Shown here in pieces: positions 34,097 through 40,552 of a DNA stretch of 40,552 nucleotides. The translations under genes were made by a program, and so were the position numbers. The stretch spans positions 1-40,552 of the forward strand of contig UQPI01000018.1 of assembly GCA_900542945.1 (NCBI GenBank). Reading direction: 5' to 3'. The notes below the pieces were generated by a model. The model searched no databases. It was not told the origin of the DNA and saw only the letters and a program-made list of their open reading frames with translations. How positions within the stretch are numbered: the first letter of the stretch is position 1; every line of letters begins with the position of its first letter. This stretch comes from an uncultured Collinsella sp. (GTDB lineage: Bacteria; Actinomycetota; Coriobacteriia; Coriobacteriales; Coriobacteriaceae).

Positions 34097-34126
34097 ATAA
34101 TGGTACCCCCCCCCACATTAAAACAA
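34097..34126 (-). promoter_or_regulatory. Candidate distal promoter with nine-G spacer tract
   Basis: On the minus strand TTGTTT (34121-34126) and CATTAT (34097-34102) flank an 18-nt spacer that contains nine consecutive G (34106-34114). Loss of one G would restore the optimal 17-nt spacing. This resembles the slippage-controlled promoters of Bordetella fim and Neisseria porA. The boxes are only moderate matches. Confidence 0.4.
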
Positions 34127-34206
34127 ACTGCTGGAAGTGCCCTTTATTTCCGACCCCTTTTACTGGAGTTTTATGACAGCCCCATCTAGTTCGCAGCCCA
34201 TAACCC

Positions 34207-34538
34207 TCTGAAAACCGTGTCCCAGAATTCGCTTGCGAAATGGGATGCGGTTTCCGCTTGTGGCCCCGTTGGGAAGCCACATCCCGCTTCGAACACAAAT
34301 TCCGGGTCGCTCTTTCCGCCAAGGCCCTCAACCGGAAACTACATCCCATTTCTCAGCCGAATACTGGGATGCATTTTCCACAGAGTCCCTCAACCGGAAA
34401 CGGCATCCCATTCCAAAGGCAAATTCCGGGACGCAGCTTCCGCAACCCCACCCATCCGGAAATCCCATCCCACTCCGCACACATCCGGGCATAGAACAAT
34501 CAGCTTATTAGGCCTTTCATCAATAAAGGGGCGCCCTC
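34207..34538 (+). repeat. Five-unit palindromic array (copy B)
   Basis: Second copy of the element at 24547-24876, in the same orientation and 9660 bp away. The five ~50-bp palindromic units, the joins (for example aaccccacccat) and the tail (ttattaggccttt...aataaaggggcgccctc) correspond one to one, with scattered substitutions. Together the two copies bracket the whole surface operon and its promoter region. Confidence 0.8.
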
Positions 34539-34551
34539 ATGTCAAGAAAAA

Positions 34552-34572
34552 AGCCTCGAGAATCTCGAGGCT
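34552..34572 (-). terminator. Terminator of the flavodoxin-like gene
   Basis: Stem agcctcgag (34552-34560) and ctcgaggct (34564-34572) with a 3-nt loop. On the minus strand it is followed by TTTTTTC. It lies 43 bp past the stop of the flavodoxin-like gene. Confidence 0.8.
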
Positions 34573-34615
34573 TTCACGTTTGTACGATTGAATGCACGGC
34601 ACCACGAGCAGCGAG

Positions 34616-35167
34616 CTACTCGCCCAGCACGGCCTTCTTGGCGGCTGCAGCCATGTTGTCCAGGTCTTCCTTGGTGGGATGGTCCTTCGCGGCAACCCAG
34701 TTGTCGAGCAGCATCTTAAATCGGGCGTTTTCGGGATCTTGCTCGAGCATGGCCTCGTAGCGCTGCTTAACCGCGGGACCCATCTTGCCCTGGCACATCG
34801 CCCAGCCCGCAAGCTCGGCATCCTCGGCCAGATTGGAAGTTACGCGGTCGACAATCTGCTGGTAATAGCTCTGGTCGGCGCCAAAACCGCAGGTGCCAAA
34901 CAGGAAGACGCGCTTGCCGTGCAAGGCGGAGAGCAACGCCGCGACCGAAGGCGTGCACGCGCCCTTGTCGCACCAAAAACCGACGAGCACCGTGTCGGCC
35001 GCGCAGGCGCCCTGCGCCTCGAGCGCAACCTGGCCTGCATCCGCATCGTCGCTCAACGCCGCAGCATGGACAAACTCAACGCCCGCAGCCTGCAGAGCGC
35101 GCTTGATCGCACCCGAAACCATCCTGGTATTACCGCTCTTGCTGTTAACCACCAAAGAGCACGTCAT
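34616..35167 (-). CDS. Flavodoxin-family protein
   Basis: A 183-residue flavodoxin-like protein. The FMN phosphate loop is SKSGNTRMV near the N-terminus, followed by the alternating strand-helix pattern (ADTVLVGFWCDKGACTPSV, KRVFLFGTCGFGAD). A C-terminal helical extension of about 40 residues is unusual for a plain flavodoxin. I preferred ATG at 35167, with GAGG 10 nt upstream, over GTG two codons earlier. It probably acts as a cytoplasmic electron carrier or small FMN reductase; the partner is not visible. It has its own promoter candidate and terminator, so it is monocistronic. Confidence 0.82.
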   Translation of the reverse strand: MTCSLVVNSKSGNTRMVSGAIKRALQAAGVEFVHAAALSDDADAGQVALEAQGACAADTVLVGFWCDKGACTPSVAALLSALHGKRVFLFGTCGFGADQSYYQQIVDRVTSNLAEDAELAGWAMCQGKMGPAVKQRYEAMLEQDPENARFKMLLDNWVAAKDHPTKEDLDNMAAAAKKAVLGE

Positions 35168-35226
35168 AGTCACGTTGCCTCGTTTCCCCCAAAACTAAAG
35201 CCACTAATGCAATTTATTAGATGAAT

Positions 35227-35254
35227 ATCTTAGTACTAACGTGACAGATGTAAA
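35227..35254 (-). promoter_or_regulatory. Candidate promoter of the flavodoxin-like gene
   Basis: TTTACA (35249-35254) and TAAGAT (35227-35232) on the minus strand, spacer 16 nt, leader about 50 nt. Confidence 0.4.
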
Positions 35255-35294
35255 CCACCGTCTGTCGATTGATTAATTTGCCCCACGGGCTTGC

Positions 35295-37154
35295 TTACTG
35301 GGCGAACTGACTGCGGTAGAGCTCGGCGTAGAAGCCGCCTGCCGCTAGCAGCTCGTCATGCGTGCCGCGCTCGATAATCTCGCCGTCGCGCATCACCAGA
35401 ATGCAGTCGGCGTTGCGGATCGTCGACAGGCGGTGCGCCACGACAAAGCTCGTGCGACCGGCCATAAGCTCATCGAATGCCGCCTGCACCTGCAGCTCGG
35501 TGCGGGTATCGATGCTCGAGGTCGCCTCGTCCAGCAGCAGAATCGCCGGATCGGTAAGCATGACGCGCGCGATGCACAGCAGCTGTTTTTGGCCTTGGCT
35601 AAACGTGCCGCCATCCTCGCCGATGACCGTATCGTAGCCGCCTGGCAGCTGCACGATAAACTTGTGCGCATGTGCGCGCTTGGCAGCCTCGATAACCTGC
35701 TCGCGCGTGGCATCCGGGCAACCGTAAGCGATGTTTTCCGCCACCGTGCCCTCGAACAGCCAGGTATCTTGCAGCACCATGCCAAAGGCGCGGCGCAGGC
35801 TCGCGCGCGTGTAGTCACGCGATGAACGGCCATCGACTATGATGCGTCCGGCATCGATATCGTAAAACCGCAGCAGCAAGTTGATGAGCGTCGTCTTGCC
35901 ACAGCCCGTGGGGCCGACCAGGGCAAAGCGTATGCCGGGCTTGGCCTCGATGCAGATGTCCTGCAGCAGCTTGCGGTCGGGCACGTAGCTAAAGTCCACA
36001 TGTTCAAAGGCGACCTCGCCCTTCGGGGCGGCAAGCTCTACAGCGTCCGACGCGTCGGGCTCCTGCTCGCGGGCATCGAGCAGTGCAAACATACGGCGCG
36101 CCGAGGCGTACGCGGTCTGGACCTGCGTAATGACGTTGGTGACCTCGTTGAACGGCTTAGTGTACTGGTTGGCGTAGGACAGGAAAATCTGCACGCCGCC
36201 CACCGTGAGCGCAGCGGGCACGCCCGTGATCACGCCCACGCAGCCGATCACAGCGACCACGGCATAGATGATGTTGTTGATAAAGCGCGTGCCGGGGTTA
36301 GAAAGCGAACCCATAAACTGCGCGCGCTCGCCCGCCGTATAGAGCTCGGCGTTGAGGACATCGAAGCGCTGCTGAGCGTGCGGGCCGTAGGCGAAGGCGT
36401 CCACCAGCTTTTGCTCGCCCACATACTCCTCAATATGACCACCGAGCTGACCCTGAATACGCTGCTGGGCCGTAAAGCTTTTATTGGAAAGCTTGGCGAT
36501 GGCGCCGGCTGCAAAAATGGAAAGCGGCGTGACGAGCACCACCACAAGCGTCATGGTCAGGTTAATGGAGAGCATAAACGCGAGCGTGCCAACGATGGTG
36601 ATAACGCCGGTGAATAGCTGGGTAAAGCCCTGGAGCAGACCGTCGCCCACCTGGTCGACGTCGTTGACCACACGGCTCATAAGGTCGCCGTGGGCATGGC
36701 CGTCGATAAAGCTGAGCGGCATGCGGCTGAGCTTGTCGCTCGCCTCCACGCGCATGTCGCGCACTGTCTCGTAGGACAGGCGGTTGACGCAGTAGCCTTG
36801 CAGCCACTGGAAGGCCGCCGCGCCCACCACGACGAGCGCGAGTTTGGTAACGAGCGGCAGCAGCGCATCGAAGTCCACCTGCCCGGCGGCGACGATCAGG
36901 TCGATGCCCTCGCCGATGAGGATGGGCGTGTAGAGCTGCAGAATCACCGAGACGGCGGCACTCAAAAACGATGCCGCAAACGAGACGCGGTGCGGGCGAA
37001 CGTAGCCCAGCAGGCGGCGGGTCACCGCACCCACGGGATAGCGCTCGGGGTCGCCGGGCTGGCGCGGACCGTCTCCCAGGTCGTTGAGGCTATCGTTACC
37101 AGACACGTTGGCCGTCATCGTGGCGACCGAACCGGAGGAAGTATACGGATTCAT
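35295..37154 (-). CDS. ABC exporter half-transporter, catalytic partner
   Basis: A 619-residue fusion of a six-helix membrane domain (about 45-340) and an ATPase domain. Walker A is GPTGCGKTT (414-422), the signature is FSQGQ (518-522), Walker B is ILLLDE with Glu543, and the switch histidine is His574. The N-terminal ~40 residues are hydrophilic. The ATG directly follows the stop codon of the partner gene (TAAATG), with AAGGAGG upstream, so the two subunits are made together. The pair resembles heterodimeric multidrug or lipid exporters of the LmrCD/TM287-288 kind; the substrate is unknown. Confidence 0.92.
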   Translation of the reverse strand: MNPYTSSGSVATMTANVSGNDSLNDLGDGPRQPGDPERYPVGAVTRRLLGYVRPHRVSFAASFLSAAVSVILQLYTPILIGEGIDLIVAAGQVDFDALLPLVTKLALVVVGAAAFQWLQGYCVNRLSYETVRDMRVEASDKLSRMPLSFIDGHAHGDLMSRVVNDVDQVGDGLLQGFTQLFTGVITIVGTLAFMLSINLTMTLVVVLVTPLSIFAAGAIAKLSNKSFTAQQRIQGQLGGHIEEYVGEQKLVDAFAYGPHAQQRFDVLNAELYTAGERAQFMGSLSNPGTRFINNIIYAVVAVIGCVGVITGVPAALTVGGVQIFLSYANQYTKPFNEVTNVITQVQTAYASARRMFALLDAREQEPDASDAVELAAPKGEVAFEHVDFSYVPDRKLLQDICIEAKPGIRFALVGPTGCGKTTLINLLLRFYDIDAGRIIVDGRSSRDYTRASLRRAFGMVLQDTWLFEGTVAENIAYGCPDATREQVIEAAKRAHAHKFIVQLPGGYDTVIGEDGGTFSQGQKQLLCIARVMLTDPAILLLDEATSSIDTRTELQVQAAFDELMAGRTSFVVAHRLSTIRNADCILVMRDGEIIERGTHDELLAAGGFYAELYRSQFAQ

Positions 37155-39029
37155 TTAGCAGCCCTCCTTTGCGCAGACGGATGCGGAGGCGATTGGGGCG
37201 GGCGTGGCACTTGGGGCAGACGCGGACGCGGCACTCCCCTGCTGCCCCTCGAGTTCCTCGCGACGAAGCTGCGATTGGCAAATCTCGCGGTAGAGTTGGC
37301 AGGTCGCATACAGCTCGTCGTGCGTGCCCAGGCCCGCAACCGATCCGTGGTCGAGTACGCAGATCATGTCGGCATCGCGCACGGTCGAGACGCGCTGGCT
37401 CACGATGACGGTCGTGAGCGGCAGCCCGACCTCGGCGGCACCGCGCACGCTACGCTCGCGGATGGCATGGCGAAGCGCCGCGTCGGTCTTAAAGTCGAGC
37501 GCCGAGGCAGAATCGTCCATGATCAGGACCTGTGGCGAGCCCACCAAGGCACGCGCGATAGTCAGGCGCTGGCGCTGACCGCCGCTAAAGTTCTTGCCGC
37601 CCGCCTCGACCGGGGCATCGAGCCCCTGGGGCTTGTTGCGCACGAACTCGCTGGCCTGCGCCATATCGAGCGCCGCCCAAAGTTCCTCGTCGGTTGCCGC
37701 CTCGTCGCGCCAGGTCAGGTTGCTGCGGATGGTGCCGCTCACCAGCGACGCGCGCTGCGGTACGGTCGCAACCACATGGCGCAGCTGATCGAGCGGCCAG
37801 GTACGCACATCGGAGCCCATCACGCTCACGCTGCCGGCGCCCGCATCGTACAGGCGCGGGATAAGCGAGACGAGTGTGGACTTGCCGCTGCCCGTGCCGC
37901 CGATGATGCCGAGCGTCTTGCCCAGCGGCAGCTCCAGCGTCACATCGTTGACGGCATTGGCAGCGCCGACGCCAAACGAGAAGCTCACATGGCTCAAGCT
38001 CAGCGCGGGGACCGGAACAGCGCCACCCGCCAGTTCGCTCGGCTTGGGCAGCGCGACCGGCTGGTTGTCCTCGTCGGTGATGCTCGGCACGCAATTGAGC
38101 ACCTCGTTGATACGCGACGCACTGGCGCTCGCCTTGGTAAAGACCACGACCAGGTTGGCAACGTACACGATGGAGGTCAGGGTCTGCGTCATGTAGTTCA
38201 CAAACGCCATGACCTGGCCCTGCGTGAGCTCGCCCACGTTGACCTGGACGCCGCCCACCCACAGGATGGCGCACACGCCTAGGTTCATCACCAAAAACGT
38301 GACGGGGTTGAGAATCGACGAGAGCTTGCCCACCGCGATGGCAGTATTGGCCTGGTCATCGGCGGCTTGGGCAAAGCGCTCGCGCTCGTGATCTTCGCGC
38401 ACAAACGCGCGGACCACGCGGGCGCCCGAAAGCCCCTCGCGGCAAATGAGCGCAATGCGGTCGAGCTTTGCCTGCAGCTGCTTGTAGTACGGGATGCAGC
38501 GCGCCATGACAAACCAGAACACCAGGCCGATGGCGGGCGTGCAAATCAAAAAGATGATGCCGAGCTTAAGATCGATGACGAGGGCCGCGCACATAGAGCC
38601 CACCGCCAAGAAAGGCCAGCGGATAAGCATGCGTACGCCCAGCGCCACAGCGAGCTGCACCTGGTTAACGTCGTTGGTGATGCGGGTGATAAGCGACGGC
38701 GTGCCAAAGCGATCGAGCTCGGCGTAGCTCAGCTTATTGATGTGCTCGTAGAGCGCGCCGCGAATGTCGGTGCCCATGCCCTGCGAGGTGAGCGCCGCCA
38801 TCTTTTGGCAGACGAGCGTAAACGAGATGCCGATCACAGCCATGGCGGCGAGCACCACGCCGTAGTGGACAACGGCGTTCACATCGTGTGCGCCAATACC
38901 TTTATCGATCATCTGGGCAATCACCAGCGGCGTCAGCAGGTCAAAGATCACTTCGATCAGCTTGCACGCAGGACCAATCACCATATAGCGGCGAAACTTA
39001 CCGCCAAAACGCCTGAGCAGCTCAATCAT
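37155..39029 (-). CDS. ABC exporter half-transporter, degenerate-site partner
   Basis: A 624-residue fusion of a membrane domain (six helices, about 15-300) and an ATPase domain. Walker A is GGTGSGKST (377-385) and the signature is FSGGQ (481-485). The Walker B motif VLIMDD has Asp506 where the catalytic glutamate belongs, and the switch position has Gln545 (VSQRVSTV) instead of histidine. Both changes are typical of the inactive site in heterodimeric exporters. The C-terminal tail is rich in Ala, Ser and Pro. The start at 39029 follows GGAGCG; an ATG at 39086 would add 19 residues. It is first in the two-gene operon. Confidence 0.92.
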   Translation of the reverse strand: MIELLRRFGGKFRRYMVIGPACKLIEVIFDLLTPLVIAQMIDKGIGAHDVNAVVHYGVVLAAMAVIGISFTLVCQKMAALTSQGMGTDIRGALYEHINKLSYAELDRFGTPSLITRITNDVNQVQLAVALGVRMLIRWPFLAVGSMCAALVIDLKLGIIFLICTPAIGLVFWFVMARCIPYYKQLQAKLDRIALICREGLSGARVVRAFVREDHERERFAQAADDQANTAIAVGKLSSILNPVTFLVMNLGVCAILWVGGVQVNVGELTQGQVMAFVNYMTQTLTSIVYVANLVVVFTKASASASRINEVLNCVPSITDEDNQPVALPKPSELAGGAVPVPALSLSHVSFSFGVGAANAVNDVTLELPLGKTLGIIGGTGSGKSTLVSLIPRLYDAGAGSVSVMGSDVRTWPLDQLRHVVATVPQRASLVSGTIRSNLTWRDEAATDEELWAALDMAQASEFVRNKPQGLDAPVEAGGKNFSGGQRQRLTIARALVGSPQVLIMDDSASALDFKTDAALRHAIRERSVRGAAEVGLPLTTVIVSQRVSTVRDADMICVLDHGSVAGLGTHDELYATCQLYREICQSQLRREELEGQQGSAASASAPSATPAPIASASVCAKEGC

Positions 39030-39073
39030 GTATAGGCGCTCCCTATCATCATCCACATTCAATTCGAACCATG

Positions 39074-39103
39074 ATAGTACCGCCACCCCAAAAGAAGCGT
39101 AAA
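39074..39103 (-). promoter_or_regulatory. Candidate promoter of the ABC exporter operon
   Basis: TTTACG (39098-39103) and TACTAT (39074-39079) on the minus strand, spacer 18 nt, leader about 40 nt. Confidence 0.35.
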
Positions 39104-39129
39104 CAACTCGTCATTTCTAATGGGATTCG

Positions 39130-39169
39130 GTTTCCAAAGAAGGGTTTCCAAAGAAGGTTTCCAAAGAAG
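39130..39169. repeat. Three tandem copies of gtttccaaagaag
   Basis: Exact 13-bp copies at 39130-39142, 39144-39156 and 39157-39169 (one extra G between the first two). It lies in the spacer between the divergent ABC operon and the LAxTG surface gene. It may be a regulator site or a slippage-prone repeat. Confidence 0.7.
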
Positions 39170-39212
39170 CGGAAAGGCACGCGCACACCCAGCCAGTGTC
39201 GGGTCGACCGCC

Positions 39213-39221
39213 TGATATACT
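39213..39221 (+). promoter_or_regulatory. Candidate extended -10 promoter of the LAxTG surface gene
   Basis: TGATATACT is an extended -10 element (TGnTATACT) at 39213-39221. No good -35 is visible. The implied leader is about 45 nt. Confidence 0.4.
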
Positions 39222-39271
39222 TACGTTAGTGCTACCAAGTTAGTCGCCGACCCTTGAAATGAGGTGCCGAG

Positions 39272-40264
39272 ATGAACGACATTCTCGCAAGAAGAGCAAG
39301 ACGAGCAACTGTGGGCATCGCCCTTTCCGCGGCACTTGTCGCGGGAATCGCCCCCGCAACGGCGATCGCGGCGGAAACCAGCTCCCCCACCGGTGCAGTT
39401 GCCTTGCAGACGAAAGATGCGGCCGCCGAAAAAGACAAAGCGCATGCAGCCATGCAGGAAGCGCTCAAAAACCTCGAAGCAGCGAAAGACGCCGCAAGTC
39501 TCGAGAAACTTGCGGAAATCGATGATGACATTGCCAGTTTTCAAGAGATCCACGACATGGTGGTGACGGAAGCCGCCAAACGGAGGGAACCCCTTCCCGC
39601 CATGCAAGCGAACGTCGATGCAGCCCAAGCCAAATACGATGAGGCCCACAACCGGACAAGCGGCCTTCAGGCAGAATAAAATAAGGCAATCGACGACGGA
39701 GCTTCTAACGAAACTATTAAGCAGTTGCAAAGTGAGATCATGTCGGCAGAAAGGCGAGAAAAATCTTGTGAAGATGATCTTCACCACTGCCAACGCCGGC
39801 TCGAAAGCCAGAAAAGACAGGTTCAGTATTTCGAAAGTGAGGCAAAGGAAGCTAAAGCCCACATCGACGAGGACATAGCCAAGCGAAATGCGCTCCTTAG
39901 CGATTTGGAAAAGGCGCAAGCGGCCTATGACGACGCCTGCAAGGCATACGAAGAGGCAAAGGCCACGGCAGACAAGGCCACCTCGCCCGAGATAACGAAA
40001 CCGACCGAGACAGTGCCTCCCTCCGGTTCAACGCAACCCGCCGAGGCGACACCGCCCACCGGCTCGTCCGCGACCGGTAAAGACACCTCGCCAAGCTCCA
40101 CCAAGCAGGCGAACTCGAGCAACGGCAAGCAAGCAGATACGACCGCCGGCAAGCTCGCAAACACGGGCGACACAGCACCGAGCGCAATCGCACTCGTAGC
40201 AGTCGCCGCCGCAGGCCTCGGAATAACCGCCACTGCCACACGCCGCATCAAGAACTCAAAATAG
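39272..40264 (+). pseudogene. LAxTG-anchored coiled-coil surface protein, broken by an in-frame stop
   Basis: One reading frame of 330 codons, interrupted by TAA at 39677-39679 (codon 136). Before the stop there is a signal peptide (VAGIAPATAIAAE) and an Ala/Glu/Lys-rich coiled coil. After it the same frame continues with more coiled coil (IMSAERREKSCEDDLHHCQ), a Pro/Ser/Thr-rich stalk with PPSGSTQPAE and PPTGSSATGK, then LANTGD, a hydrophobic helix and RRIKNSK. LAxTG is the motif recognised by class E sortases of actinobacteria. The ribosome binding site GAGG and the start are intact, so the break looks recent. The 135-residue N-terminal piece could still be secreted but could not be anchored. 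Confidence 0.82.
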
Positions 40265-40308
40265 CTGCCAGCGGTTATTGTCTTCGCCAATCCACAAGCC
40301 CAGAGACA

Positions 40309-40350
40309 AAAAGAGGTCCGTTTCCCCACCTAGGGAAACGGACCTCTTTA
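40309..40350. terminator. Bidirectional terminator
   Basis: A near-perfect 18-nt stem (40309-40326, aaaagaggtccgtttccc, with 40333-40350) and 6-nt loop. On the minus strand it is followed by CTTTTTG. It lies between the broken surface gene and the minus-strand gene at the window edge. Confidence 0.75.
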
Positions 40351-40389
40351 ACTGCAAAAATTCAAACAACAGCACCGCCGCCTCTTAAA

Positions 40390-40552
40390 CTACGTAGCCA
40401 TCAATGCCCAGACAACGCCAGCGAGCAGCAAAAGGCACGGGATTAAATTATTCAGATAAATGTGACCCTTCAGGCGGTTTTGGTCGGCTACCCGCGAGTG
40501 CCGGCAGGGCGCTTGGTAGTCGAGCGATCCCGCAGGCGAAGCCGAGGACCAG
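40390..40552 (-). CDS. 3' end of an unidentified membrane protein (cut by the window edge)
   Basis: The last ~53 codons of a minus-strand frame end at TAG 40390-40392. The visible part has a hydrophilic stretch with Cys and His (YQAPCRHSRVADQNRLKG) and a C-terminal hydrophobic helix (LIPCLLLLAGVVWALMA). A terminator follows 40 bp downstream, which supports a real gene. The family cannot be told from this fragment. Confidence 0.45.
   Translation of the reverse strand, partial: WSSASPAGSLDYQAPCRHSRVADQNRLKGHIYLNNLIPCLLLLAGVVWALMAT

Larger units (their letters stand above)
33807..34206. other. A+T-rich control region of the surface operon
   Basis: No gene is visible in this 400-bp stretch. It is clearly richer in A+T than its surroundings. 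It contains two promoter candidates, a plus-strand hairpin ccccctа-type stem (34047-34053 with 34067-34073) followed by eight T at 34078-34085, and the motif tttatcc twice, 21 bp apart (34004-34010 and 34025-34031), which would place both on one face of the helix. These are candidates for regulator binding, unproven. Confidence 0.5.

Noticed and set aside
39677..39679. Recoded stop or selenocysteine in the LAxTG protein
   Set aside because: The codon is TAA, which is not used for selenocysteine, and no downstream stimulatory structure is evident. A nonsense mutation is simpler.

Overview
The window looks like a chromosomal segment of a gut Coriobacteriia species, most likely Collinsella. The reasons are high GC with strong AAGGAGG-type ribosome binding sites, Gram-positive surface genes, a UlaA-type PTS, and intergenic palindromes of a kind I associate with Collinsella. 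The genus is an inference from style and gene content; no rRNA gene is present to prove it. I saw no tRNA, rRNA, transposase or canonical CRISPR array.

Layout. (1) 131-4561: a LysR regulator divergent from an SDR dehydrogenase, an OFA-type MFS carrier and a Gfo/Idh/MocA dehydrogenase, which together look like an uptake and oxidation module for an unknown small organic substrate. (2) 4973-7120: the RNA-binding protein Tex. (3) 7501-12651: a UlaA-type PTS (IIA, IIB, IIC) with two transaldolase/FSA-like paralogues about 80% identical, controlled by a divergent DeoR regulator. (4) 12697-16167: a Cof-type HAD phosphatase and a long RlmKL-type rRNA methyltransferase whose first catalytic half looks degenerate. 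(5) 16262-21798, all on the minus strand: nitroreductase, Kup potassium carrier, a KdpD-like kinase without the usual N-terminal sensor domains, and a KdpE-like regulator. (6) 22013-24313: an LTA-synthase-like membrane sulfatase. (7) 25016-33806, minus strand: the most unusual part, a six-gene surface operon. It encodes a SipW-type signal peptidase, three small proteins with SipW-class signal segments, an 1818-residue secreted protein (beta-helix, then InlB-like repeats, then a Cna-B-like domain) and a membrane- or wall-anchored protein. (8) 34616-40552: a flavodoxin-like protein, a heterodimeric ABC exporter with one degenerate ATP site, a LAxTG surface protein broken by an in-frame stop, and the 3' end of a further membrane protein.

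The surface operon is enclosed by two direct copies of a ~330-bp element (24547-24876 and 34207-34538), each made of five diverged ~50-bp palindromic units at 62-bp period. Its upstream region holds a nine-G tract placed between plausible -35 and -10 boxes, and a second nine-base tract lies in the leader of its third gene. Both are candidate slippage switches. The 3' ends of the LTA-synthase gene and of the surface operon each carry the same ~78-nt core, in sense orientation, set on 29-30 bp stems of unrelated sequence. This looks like a conserved structured 3' RNA element, or a small mobile cassette that targets hairpins.

The intergenic spaces are otherwise rich in long palindromes (25-114, 3476-3504, 4736-4885, 7152-7321, 7399-7470, 16171-16237, 18635-18687, 20893-20927), some of which probably double as terminators.
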